Shown here in pieces: positions 55,001 to 63,770 of a stretch of 64,000 nt of DNA. The position numbers and the translations under genes are program-made. The number at the start of each line of letters is the position of its first letter. Within the stretch, counting starts at the first letter, position 1. Under the pieces are notes generated by a model, which saw only the letters and a list, made by a program, of their open reading frames with translations, searched no databases and was not told the DNA's origin. Source of the DNA: Diplonema papillatum (lineage: Eukaryota > Euglenozoa > Diplonemea > Diplonemida > Diplonemidae); contig JAPJBO010000004.1 of the NCBI GenBank assembly GCA_030068145.1, forward strand, positions 744,001-808,000, read 5' to 3'.

Positions 55001-57021
55001 ATATAGAGGTAGAGGGGCGCAATACAAACACAATCTGATTTGTGCTTCGCTTACACCACCGTGTGTTGTTTTTTTCACTCAGGAATGTTGCCCTGTTGTG
55101 TTTGTGTCTTGTCGTGTAGAGGAAGACCCGCATAGCCTCACGTCCATTCAACATGTGGTTCGGTAGTTGCAACATGTGGGAATCGAGTTGGATTCTTCGG
55201 AAAGGTATTAGCAATGGAGTTACCATTGTTATCCAACTGGGCCCAAAAGGCAAAATGCACCTTCCCCGCGTAGATTGCCACCGATTTAATGAGCCGTCTG
55301 CAGACCCACGGTTAATCCATTTACTCGGAGACTTGTATGGCTTAATCCTTGAAACAAGCATATCATATGACTACTGGCAGGATCAACCAGGTTTCTTGCA
55401 ACTCAAACCAGACTGGACCAATCCTTTCGGTTCTTTGTCTGGAGCTTCGTCGAGCATTTCCTTCCAAGCTGGCGCCTATGCAAAGAAAATGCGCACCTGT
55501 GCCGCTCTTGTCAAACTTCTTGAACTCGCGCTCCAGCTTCTGCCGGAAGACAGTCGGATCGCCGTGGTGGAGTCTGGATACGGAGAGGAGACCTTCGACA
55601 GGACCTTCGGACAGCAGCGAAGCTTTCTGGCGGTCGAGCTTCACCGACTTTCGCAGCATGTGTAGCAGCAGAAGCGTGAGGATGAGCTGTGTTTTTAAAG
55701 CGCTTGCAAGTTTGAACGGGTTTTGCATGGCTCCGTCACAAAAGGACGAGTTCGTGAACAAGTAGACACATCTTTTGTTGAACGCTTACGTCCGCCACTA
55801 AACCCGTGTGTTTCGTGTGGGCTACAGCATATTTTTACCTCCCTTGAGATACTGACGGCCCCTCCACTATTTCCCACAAAGGCAGGCGCGTATGCAAAAG
55901 AAATGAGGGTTGGTGCATACTGCGCATAGCAGGAGGTACACGATGAGAGCGAGGAACGTAGCCGCGATTGGCAGCCAATGGTGCAGCCAGTCGATGATCT
56001 CCACTTTGCACGTGTCCGAGTAGAGCGAGTTGGCGACCTCGCAGTCCACCGGGCAGTTGCTCGGGGAGTTGATTCGCTCGCACGCCACGTCCCAACCGCT
56101 GCATTTGAAGTGCTCTTCCGCAGCGCATACCAAAGACGGGTCGTCTTTAACCTGGTTGCGCCACTGGTCTCCCAAATAGTCGTACACCCTACTGTCTTCG
56201 TCGTCGCACGTGTACCCGATCACGTACAACAGCACAGTGATGCCTACTAGCACCAGCACGACCAGCAACTGCACCGACGAGGCAAAAATCAGTGGGCACG
56301 TCCTGTTTGGAGGTGGGTTTGATTCTGTACTGCGTACACAGTACTCACACACGGGTTTCGTTGTCGACGCGTTTCACACGTTGAACAAAACAATCTGTGT
56401 TCTTGAGCGCCAGCTGGCTCGCTTGTTCGACATTGGACCATCCTATCCCGCACGAACACGAGTTCGTATTTTCTGTTCTTTCTTTTTCCTCTTGTTCTTC
56501 TTTCTTTCGTTGTCGACAGGTTGGTACCAGGGAAAGCCTGCTACACGGGAGCCAAGCTTCACGTGTTCGGCGGGACTGCAGAGCCACGGGCCTACGGGTC
56601 AAGTGGCTACCGATTTCCCAAACTAAAGCATCAAGGCGTGGCGCACCTTGGGGCTTGGCGCTTGCGCTGAACACAAGCTCGTCGAGACGGTCAGCCACTG
56701 TGGCACTGTGCTGCCTCCGACTCAAGCCTTGCAAGCTGTGGTTGACCGTCACGTTCCTGGACCAGGAGCGGCCTTTTTCTTCTCTTCTCTTTCTTCGTTG
56801 CCGACAACTTCTTTTGGGGGAAGGGCATACTTCTTCTCGAAGGCGGCACTCAGCGACACAACGGCGACGATGAAGATGGAGCCGCAAAGGGCAATGCCGG
56901 CGATCAGTGCAAGCTTGGCGACCGCGCCGACGCGGGCGTAAACGAGACCCAGACTCACCACGAGCCCGATAGACCCCAAAATGAACACAATGTCTGCAAC
57001 TATAAGAATGCGTCTAATCAT
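52069..57021 (-). CDS. Tetraspanin fused to an EF-hand calcium-sensor region
   Basis: Six exons: 57021-56831, 56302-55921, 55686-55497, 54852-54773, 53925-53861 and 52723-52069. All joints keep frame (phases 2, 0, 1, 0, 2) for 520 residues. Residues about 1-65 hold TM1 and TM2 (LIVADIVFILGSIGLVVSLG; LALIAGIALCGSIFIVAVVS). KKTCPLIF then leads into TM3. A large extracellular loop follows (CDDEDSRVYDYLGDQW; CSGW in place of the usual CCG; then six further cysteines). TM4 is split by intron 2. The cytoplasmic part has EF-hand loops DKSGTGTVDKLE (ideal; assembled across intron 3), DVNKTGLIRLKD and DKDGTGKLTWTD. The C-terminus is charged. A start 13 codons upstream (57,060) is possible. Probably a membrane organiser that senses calcium; the fusion is unusual. 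Confidence 0.8.
53046..53258 (+). repeat. Repeat C copy cut by a SINE A
   Basis: The usual order (AAAGTTCGCTT, ATGGGTTCTCTTAGAGCAAG, GACCGACACCAAGTAC) ends at GGGCCCCCCAC, where the T run of a minus-strand SINE A begins. It lies in intron 5 of the tetraspanin/EF-hand gene. Confidence 0.75.
53259..53436 (-). repeat. SINE A with an internal deletion
   Basis: A minus-oriented copy with 5' end (ATCGAGGGGCTGCCTTGTGC) and tail present, but the GCCCGCCACTGAACCC to ACCTCC segment missing. It interrupts repeat C. Confidence 0.75.
54998..55495 (+). repeat. SINE B split by an 18S rRNA piece
   Basis: SINE B sequence occupies 54,998-55,180 (AATACAAACACAATCTGATT to TTCGGTAGTTGCAACATGTG) and resumes at about 55,420-55,495 (CCTTTCGGTTCTTTGTCTGG to GCGCCTATGCAAAGAAAATG). 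Between them lies an 18S fragment. The SINE's 3' end abuts the end of exon 3 of the tetraspanin/EF-hand gene, so the 5' splice donor (GTGCGC) overlaps the SINE tail. Confidence 0.72.
55181..55392 (-). pseudogene. 18S rRNA 5'-end fragment inside an intron
   Basis: On the minus strand it begins AACCTGGTTGATCCTGCCAG and TAGTCATATG, the near-universal 5' end of eukaryotic 18S rRNA. It continues with GCTTGTTTCAAGGATTAAGC, ACGGCTCATTAAATC and TTGGATAACAATGGTAACTC then ATTGCTAATACC. The AATGG...CCATT stem before GCTAATAC resembles the hairpin at this place in euglenozoan 18S (TTGGCG...CGCCAA in trypanosomes, from memory). About 210 nt are present, with an ATAT insertion after GTCATATG. It is a pseudogene piece. 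Confidence 0.88.
55773..55903 (+). repeat. SINE A making up most of a small intron
   Basis: A diverged 5'-truncated SINE A (GTTGAACGCTTACGTCCGCC to GGCGCGTATGCAAAAG) accounts for about 131 of the 234 bp of intron 2 of the tetraspanin/EF-hand gene. Its tail ends about 17 bp from the donor site. Confidence 0.72.
56522..56780 (+). repeat. 270-bp dispersed repeat in intron 1
   Basis: About 90% identical to 30,862-31,132 inside nested element 3, from GGTACCAGGGAAAGCCTGCT to GTTCCTGGACCAGGAGCGGC. Both copies carry a T/C-rich stretch on each side. The match lacks stops in short stretches but no frame is kept between copies, so I treat it as non-coding. Confidence 0.78.
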
Positions 57022-57060
57022 CCTGTGTTGTGTGAGCGGAAGTAGGGTATAAAGCGACAT

Positions 57061-57958
57061 CGGGTGACCTTCGGCAAATTGCGCATTCCAACCCTAGTTC
57101 AGCACGGCGCCGTAGAAACCGGTCTTGTCTTCAACAATTTTCTCGTGTGCGTACGGATTTTTGGGTGCGTTGTAATTTTGGGGTTCAGGTTTCAATACGG
57201 AAAACTCCTCCTGCCTGGGTTCGGTTTGGGCAAAATACTCGAGGGGCTGCCTTGTGCTTACTTCGAAGGAGGCTAGAGGGGGAGAAACAATACAACTACA
57301 AAGTGGGTCTTTTTTGTTGAACGCTTACGCCCGCCACTGAACTCAGATTCACCTGTGTTTCGTGTGGGCTACAGCACATTTGCCTCCTTTGATCTTTTGC
57401 AGCTGGCAGCCTCCTCAAGTGTTTCCTACAAAGCAGGTGCTTATACAAAAAAACCGAAGGCTCTCATCTATCAGAGCCATTTATTAGTCTCAACACTGAT
57501 GAGCGGCCGGCTCGGCGACATGTCATCGCGAAGCAACAAAGCTAGGAAACACGCATGGCGGGTCGCGGTATCTGAAGATGGCTGCTCGTATGCTGCCGAC
57601 AGTTTCGATACGAACAAAGTCAGGAGTACCCTTGAAGAGGTGAGTTGTCGCTTGCAACAAGTTGTAGAGGCCTTGCCGCTCTTTGAGGTCCAGTGAAGCA
57701 ACCGCCCACGAATAATAGGAGAAGAGTTTTTGCAGCACGTTTGCACCCACGTTACATTCTGTCTTTAGCCTATACGGTACCCCCGAAAGCTAGCTCGTGT
57801 GTAGTTCGTGTATGCGAAACGGCGAGGGCTGCATTTTATAAGCGTACTGGACTTTTTCGCCGCAAAAGAAGCGTGGCAAGGTGCCAACTCGTCAGGCTCC
57901 GCGCGTGGAAAAACGCCCGTAGAAACAGGCGAAAGGGGGAAAAGAAGGGGGGGATGCT
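57061..57958. other. Spacer with a full-length SINE A (57,232-57,453)
   Basis: The SINE runs AAATACTCGAGGGGCTGCCT to GCAGGTGCTTATACAAAAAA and is antisense to the genes. The other sequence shows no coding pattern. The open frame at about 57,471-57,750 on the minus strand has no recognised features. Confidence 0.65.
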
Positions 57959-60076
57959 TTACCGGACGGGCACCGCCATGCAATCCTCCATGACGCGCTG
58001 GGGTGCGGCGCTGAATGTGACCAAGCAGCAGTAAAGGAGGAGGAAGCCGCCGACGCCGGCGCCGAGCATGGCGCCGCCGAGACCGAGGATCCAGTCTTCG
58101 ACGGCGTCGACGGTGGCGTCGAGATCCTTGGGGTTTTGGTACTTGCTCGTCGTGTACTCGAAGACGCATGTCCCGGATTCGCACAGGGCGAAGTACCCGT
58201 AGGACAGCGCCCCGGAGCTGAACGGTCCGGACTCGCAGAAGTGTTGGACGGAGTTGTTCGTCAACTCCGCGATCTCCTCGAAGTCGGCGACGACGACAAA
58301 CCGCCACGTGACGGAGGAAGTCATCGCCGCGGGTTTGTTGGCGCTGAGGATGGCCGACGTCTCGTCCACAACGGTCAGCGTCACCGTGTGCTGGCCCACG
58401 TCAAAATTGTCGGCGAACAGCTCGAGGTACGAACGCTCCGTGGTACCGCTGCCTGAGCTGTCCCTCTCGGCGCCATCAACCTCCCACTTCAACCGGAAGT
58501 TGTTCTTGTTGCCGTCGTTCTTGAGAACGCCGTACAGCCTGTCGTTCGCGAAGAACGAAGCGATGTTGTAATTGGGCACGTGGTCCTGTTGTGAGGGGTT
58601 CTGCGAGACGAAGACGATGGCGAGGTCCGGGTTGGGGCACGCGGGATGCGTTAGGTTCATGCCGTTGGTGTACAGCTGGAGCGCCGAGGCCTCGCGGCAG
58701 ACCGGGTCAAGACGGTCGCCGGAGATACCCTCCATGAGGCACGGCCCGTCGGCCAGCATCCCGGGCCGGAAGAAGTTCTTGAAGTAACACCCCGCGGCCG
58801 GCGCGCTTGGCACCAGTCCCGCATCAATCCACCCCTGCCATCCGGGGTTCTCCTGGAACGCGGCGCAGTTCTTCTCGCAAAGCGGCTTCGAGCTGTCGTA
58901 AATGTCCGCGAACGGGGGCCCGCAGTTCCGACCCTCTTCCTCGGCGTCCACCGTATACTCATCGGACAAGTCGGTCACCGCGTGGCCGATCTCGTGCAGC
59001 AAAAGACTGGTCGCGACGGCCAGGTTCCCTTCGAACCTGTTGTACAGCGTGGCGAGGCGCAGGGACGTCGAAAACAGCCCCGTCCCCCCGTACACGTCGT
59101 CGTTGACGAGGATGATGACCACGGTGTTCGTCATCTCCGGTGCCGCCGGCGACGTATCAGCCAAGGCAGAGGCCAGCGTCCTCGTGCAGCGCAGAGACCG
59201 GGCCGGCTCCGTCGTGGTGCCCCTCCCGTACGTGCACCCCAAGTTGTTGTTCCGCTCAAGCCCGTTGGCAGGCTGCGACGCCCCGGAGTCGACGGACGCC
59301 TGGAACACAGTGAACACGTTCACCGTCGAGAAGTACCGTCCGAGCGGGTAGTCTTGTTCTTCGCTCTTCTGGATGACCTCGATCGCGTCCTCCACGTTCT
59401 GGTTGAACAGCCCTTCCTCGGCGGCGCGGTACCCGGACGAGAGAAACACCACATTTTGGGTGATTTCGGGCTCGCCGACTTGTTGGTAGATGGTGTGGGT
59501 AAAGTCGTCGTCATCCTGCAGGGCATTCATCCGACGGCTCGCTGCGAGGGGCGTCAACACGGTGCCGTTCAAATGCCGGACGACGAAGTTCGCGGCGCCG
59601 ATGTGCACGCGCACGTGGTAGTGCTTGTCGTGCTTGATGTTGATCCCTCTAGGCTTCACCGCTCCGGTGCTGAGCATGGACGGGATGTACCAGGGATCCG
59701 CACTCACCTGCCATTCAGATCTGGTCCCCGGGTGGTTTGGGGAGTCGCTGAACAACGGCGTGTAGCACGTCAGCTGGTCAACGTCGTAGAATAGGTTGTA
59801 GTAGTGGACGCCCGTTTTGTCGGTGGTAGAGACCCTGGCGTCCCTGCGCAGCTCCTCGTGGTCGCTGCTGGACGGGTTCCAAACGTGCCCTTTCGGGGCG
59901 CACGACGACGGCCGCGCCCGCGGCCTGTGCCGGCTCTCGGTCTTGTGCACCACCGTCAGCTCCTCACCCGCACCGACCTCCCGCCCTTCCAGCAGTATCG
60001 TCCACGACTGCGCCTCCGGTCGCGCCGCCGCCGCCGCGGCGCAGCACACCGCCGCGATGGCCAAACCGAAGCGCAT
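57959..60076 (-). CDS. M64-type (IgA peptidase-like) metallopeptidase, membrane-anchored
   Basis: A single exon of 705 codons. A signal peptide (RFGLAIAAVCCAAAAAARPE) leads into an N-terminal beta domain. The catalytic core begins near residue 215 (VVFLSSGYRAAE, the M64 pattern) and includes VVIILVNDDVYGGTG and the zinc site HEIGHAVTDLSDEY at residues 361-374 (HExxH plus a downstream Asp). A cysteine-rich stretch (NCGPPFADIYDSSKPLCEKN) and LMEGISGDRLDPVCREA follow, as in M64 proteins. Residues about 525-620 form an Ig-like beta domain. The C-terminus has one membrane span (LGGAMLGAGVGGFLLLYCCL) and a short tail. Probably a surface protease; substrate unknown. The IgA name comes from bacterial relatives and does not apply to function here. 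Confidence 0.9.
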   Translation of the reverse strand: MRFGLAIAAVCCAAAAAARPEAQSWTILLEGREVGAGEELTVVHKTESRHRPRARPSSCAPKGHVWNPSSSDHEELRRDARVSTTDKTGVHYYNLFYDVDQLTCYTPLFSDSPNHPGTRSEWQVSADPWYIPSMLSTGAVKPRGINIKHDKHYHVRVHIGAANFVVRHLNGTVLTPLAASRRMNALQDDDDFTHTIYQQVGEPEITQNVVFLSSGYRAAEEGLFNQNVEDAIEVIQKSEEQDYPLGRYFSTVNVFTVFQASVDSGASQPANGLERNNNLGCTYGRGTTTEPARSLRCTRTLASALADTSPAAPEMTNTVVIILVNDDVYGGTGLFSTSLRLATLYNRFEGNLAVATSLLLHEIGHAVTDLSDEYTVDAEEEGRNCGPPFADIYDSSKPLCEKNCAAFQENPGWQGWIDAGLVPSAPAAGCYFKNFFRPGMLADGPCLMEGISGDRLDPVCREASALQLYTNGMNLTHPACPNPDLAIVFVSQNPSQQDHVPNYNIASFFANDRLYGVLKNDGNKNNFRLKWEVDGAERDSSGSGTTERSYLELFADNFDVGQHTVTLTVVDETSAILSANKPAAMTSSVTWRFVVVADFEEIAELTNNSVQHFCESGPFSSGALSYGYFALCESGTCVFEYTTSKYQNPKDLDATVDAVEDWILGLGGAMLGAGVGGFLLLYCCLVTFSAAPQRVMEDCMAVPVR

Positions 60077-62562
60077 CGGTCCCGCTAGCCTCCCCCCGCC
60101 CTCTGCGCCCTTTCCCTCCCTTGCGTCTACTTGGGGATGACGTATTGGCTGTTTTCAACCGGCACACAGAAAGAACACGCGGCGCCTGTATAATATCAAT
60201 CGGCCCCTTATATGCAACCTACACTGAGCAAAAGTTCGTGTGCTGCGTGCCCAAGCGCGCGTGTACCAATTACGCGACACGGTGGCCCTGGGGAGCCGGC
60301 CCTTTGCTACTGGCCTTACCCTGCAGGTGCAGTACCTTCAAACTGCCGACCTGTTCCGGATCATCGGTACGCTAGCCATCCACGGATTTCCAGGCAATTG
60401 AAACTTCTGAAGAAACGCTTCAGGGAGCAGGCATACGACTCGACACTGCACGGCAACATGACTCTGGCAAACTGCATCGCATCGGGTTCTCACGTGACGA
60501 AGGCATCTCATCTACCTTTATGCGCACGGTATACTGACGACAAAGGAGGGGCTTGAGTTGTGTACTTGGGAACGGTGCATGAAGTGCAGGAGAGCCATGC
60601 GTACTTTAAAACAACCAGGATAAAAGTAGCTTGGTCCCGCTGAGAGTGCGTGCCCGTCAGGTAACGCTCAACTCCTCCCGGGTCCCCCGCAACACATCTT
60701 TCTCGTGATCAACCCCGACCGAGTGCTCTAGTAGCACGGGTGGTCCTGACTACGACGCGCCTCAAAAACAGACTCACACCGCTGTCCTGTTTGCAGACAA
60801 TGAGGTTCCGCGCTGATGATGGTCCGCTTGGTGTGTCCGTGGCTCAAAGGACCGAACACACGACGCAGATGGGACCAGTGCGGTGTTGAGCACATATCCA
60901 TGTGTTGCACGTTCTTGCAATCCCCCCACCACACCTTTCTCATGATCTCATGTTCTCATGATCTCATGATCAACCCGGACTCAGAACGGATAATCAATCC
61001 CAACCTACGTTGTAGGGCAACCCGCAAAATTGTTGGTACTGAAAGATAGAAGGGCGGACGAGAACAGCAACAGGGCAAGCGTCGGGGCAACAAACGAATT
61101 TCTCGGGGAAAAACAAAGCAGTTGTGAGGGGGGGTTCTGGCCTCACACGAACAACCTTCCTGCGACAGCCGTTTTCTTTACTTTTTCACGCTTCCAAAAC
61201 TCGTTGAAATGAAGTTCTCGCTTCAGACCGGACGGGGGTGTGGGTGGGTGGGGGGGCAGACATGGTTAAGGCTAAAAAACGAGAAGGTGGAGTGTACGGT
61301 GTGAGTGTCAGTGTGCGGGTACGAGGGTCGATGGAAGGGGCGCACTTCGCGTGTGCTGCCGGCGCGAAGGGAGACACCGCAGTTGCTCGCAGAGGTGACG
61401 CGACTTTGTCATCCACGACGGGCAATTTAATAGGGTATCCGCTTTCGCACGAGGACACGAGGACAGAGTGCATCTTGGTTTTAGACACGTAAGTGCAAAC
61501 GGACGTTCTGGGATGGGGAAATAGGTGCGTAGTTTTGTTGAGGCTCCAATCTTCCTCTGGGAGGACCTGCTCGAAAGTCCCCGAGGCAGCAACACAGCCC
61601 CCAAGTACTTCGCGCCACCCTGAAGGTTCTTTCAAGGGTTTCCACCAACCACTCGTTGGACGTAACTATCATTGTAAACAACAAGATCTGCTCTGTGAAG
61701 GAGCCTTCGTTCCTTTGTTTATCCCAACAAGCCGTTAATGGGTCAAATTGAATAGGAATCTGAACCGATTCCGCCCTTTGGATGCATGGCAGCTATTCTG
61801 GATGCGCTGCTATCGCGACATCTTCTTCAAAAAGAAATTCGGCGCCTGAGAACTGGGCACCTACATAGGTTGGTTGCAAGCGCTTTTCGGCGGGCAATGC
61901 ACAGGTTCTCCGGCGAGCTGGGAAGGCAAAAACAGCTGTGGGTTACCACAGCAGTAGCCGTGGGCTACGGTTGATGTGTGTCGTTCCCTCTCCCTACCAG
62001 ACTCTCCTGCAGCGGAGAATGGGTGATGCACACAGTGACACAGTGACCGAAACGCAAGTACAAACGACTACTTTGGCCGCTGCTGTCTCTACGTCGTGTC
62101 GTGAATATGGGGGAAATGCTCCTGTCCCGACGCGTGTCGCGCCCCTGCCGCCGGCGGTAGTGAGTGCAGTGGAACCGATGCTGTATGCGCGCGCTCGCTA
62201 AGGGGAATTACTTCATGGTGTGCTGAAAAGGGAGGTAGGGCGTTGTCGCTCTCCACTGCCGAAGAAGTGCCGCCCCTGAGTGTGCGAGTGTGACTGCGAG
62301 GTGTGCTTAAGGTTAGGCGGCACCACTCCCGCATTGGGTTGTACACGCTAAAATGCGCCGGAGGGAAACACTGGAGTGCGATGCGGGTCTCGGCGCCGTT
62401 GCACTCAGCGAGGTATCGAGTAGACCGAGAAGGAAGTGTGCCTGGTTGACTTTTCGGTGACTGTTGAGGATTGTCCTTGCTCAGAAACAGCCAGCTCCCC
62501 TGACACTTGTAGCCTGCCAAAAGATCCAGCCGTACTGTGGTATCACGACCTGTATCTGAACG
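60077..62562. other. Intergenic, no gene recognised
   Basis: At 60,735-60,900 lies the inverted partner of the repeat at 6,868-6,990 (TCAAAGGACCGAA and GACCAGTGCGGTGTTGAGCA). Around 60,940-60,972 are short CTCATGAT repeats. A minus frame near 61,340-61,480 (MHSVLVSSCESGYPIKL) and a plus frame at 61,786-61,974 lack support from family, splice sites or length. Confidence 0.5.
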
Positions 62563-62826
62563 GAAATACTCGACGTAGCTGCTTCGACTCCGAATGGAAG
62601 GGAGGAAAATATAGAGGTAAGGGTCAAATACAATACAAACACAATCTGATTTGTTCTTCGCTTACACCACCGTGTGTTATTTTCTCACTCAGGACTTTGA
62701 CCTGAGTTATGACCTCACGTCCGTTCAACACGTGGTTCGGTAGTTACGCACTTGGTATCCCTTCTGTTCTTTGTTGGCAGCATCGTCGAGCATTTCCTTT
62801 CAAGCTGGCGCTTATGTAAAAATATT
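62563..62826 (+). repeat. SINE B, most complete copy
   Basis: Starts AAATACTCGACGTAGCTGCT, close to the SINE A start, then CAAACACAATCTGATTTGTT, ACACCACCGTGTGTTATTTT and CGTTCAACACGTGGTTCGGT. It ends CATTTCCTTTCAAGCTGGCG then CTTATGTAAAAATA. The A and B families share both ends but differ in the middle. Confidence 0.75.
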
Positions 62827-63059
62827 TGGTTCCATCACGATAGAAACGAGCCGGCTGGCGTATGAGCGTTGTGTGTTGGTTGTAGGGCATGATGTACCAT
62901 GTGGTCGCGCACACCTGGGGACAGTTGAGCCGCGGCTCTTCGCTTTTCGCACGAAGTGAAGGCGGGGAGGGTTTCCCGACTCCCTGAAGAGGTCCAGTCG
63001 ACTAGGCAAGAGCGTGAGCGGTTGTGTGAGGGAGCGAGAGGCCCTGTTTCACAGCATAT

Positions 63060-63770
63060 CATTAGTCGGTTAATATTAATCTTCTAAGACCAGCGTCATA
63101 TACGACAAGAAAAAGGTACACCTTACCCAACGCAGTTCCATCATGGGACCAAGCTTGCAGGCTTACCGGCACGCGGCCGCTTGACTGACCAGAACTTGCG
63201 CCACATGGTGCGTAAGCATAGGTCGACGCAATCCTATCAACTTCAGTACCTAGGTGTTCAGGCGCTGAGGTCCTTGGCTTTGCCGGTTGGCAACTACTAA
63301 GAATCTCTATCGGCTATCCTCAGTATCGGGCAAAATGTTTTCCCCGTAGAACAGACACCCTGTATGTAAATTCGTCTAGCCTCGCAGATTCCCTCGGAAA
63401 ATCCGTGATTTGAAGCTTGCGAATGGGTCGAGGAAGCGATTTTCCCAATGTCTCCAATAATTCGCTTTACCTGGCGTGGCGTAACTCGTGGTTTTGGTTC
63501 TAGCTATCCTCGGAGCGAACCAGCTACGAGATAATTCGATTGGGTATTTCGCCCATATACCCAGCTTGACGAGCGACGTCAACACCGCAACGGACCTCCG
63601 CAAGGGCTTTCTCTGGCTTCGTCCTATCCAGGCATAGTTCACCATCTGTCGGGTCCCAGCAAATGTCGCGTACTTGATTTCTCAAACTCCTTTCCAGCAA
63701 GTCAGGCTCGGGCTGTGCGGTGTCCTTAGGATTGGCACATCTTCCTTTCGGCTGTTCAATCTCGATCACA
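63060..63770 (-). pseudogene. 28S rRNA fragment, about 0.7 kb, degenerate
   Basis: Minus-strand landmarks in the order of 28S rRNA: GACCCGACAGATGGTGAACT, then ATGCCTGGATAGGACGAAGC, GGAGGTCCGTTGCGG, GGGTATATGGGCGAAA, AATCGAATTATCTCGTAGCT, GGTTCGCTCCGAGGATAGCT, GGTAAAGCGAATTATTGGAG and CGACCCATTCGCAAGCTTCA. A weaker match continues to about 63,110 (GATGGAACTGCGTTGGGTAA). Near-invariant positions are changed (GACAGATGG for GAAAGATGG; GCGAAATACCCAATCG for GCGAAAGACTAATCG), so it is decayed. Open frames across it are by chance. Confidence 0.85.

Noticed and set aside
61340-61480. MHSVLVSSCESGYPIKL read as a Trm112-like N-terminus
   Set aside because: The resemblance is short, the usual start is missing, and no matching downstream exon with consensus splice sites was found.
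61786-61974. Plus-strand frame rich in Leu/Arg (LLSRHLLQKEIRRLRTGH)
   Set aside because: It is short, isolated, on the opposite strand from all genes, and has no family match.
63524-63769. An 81-codon minus-strand frame with a similar frame at 8,690-8,881
   Set aside because: The shared sequence is the conserved core of 28S rRNA (GATGGTGAACTATGCCTGG); the open frames are accidental.
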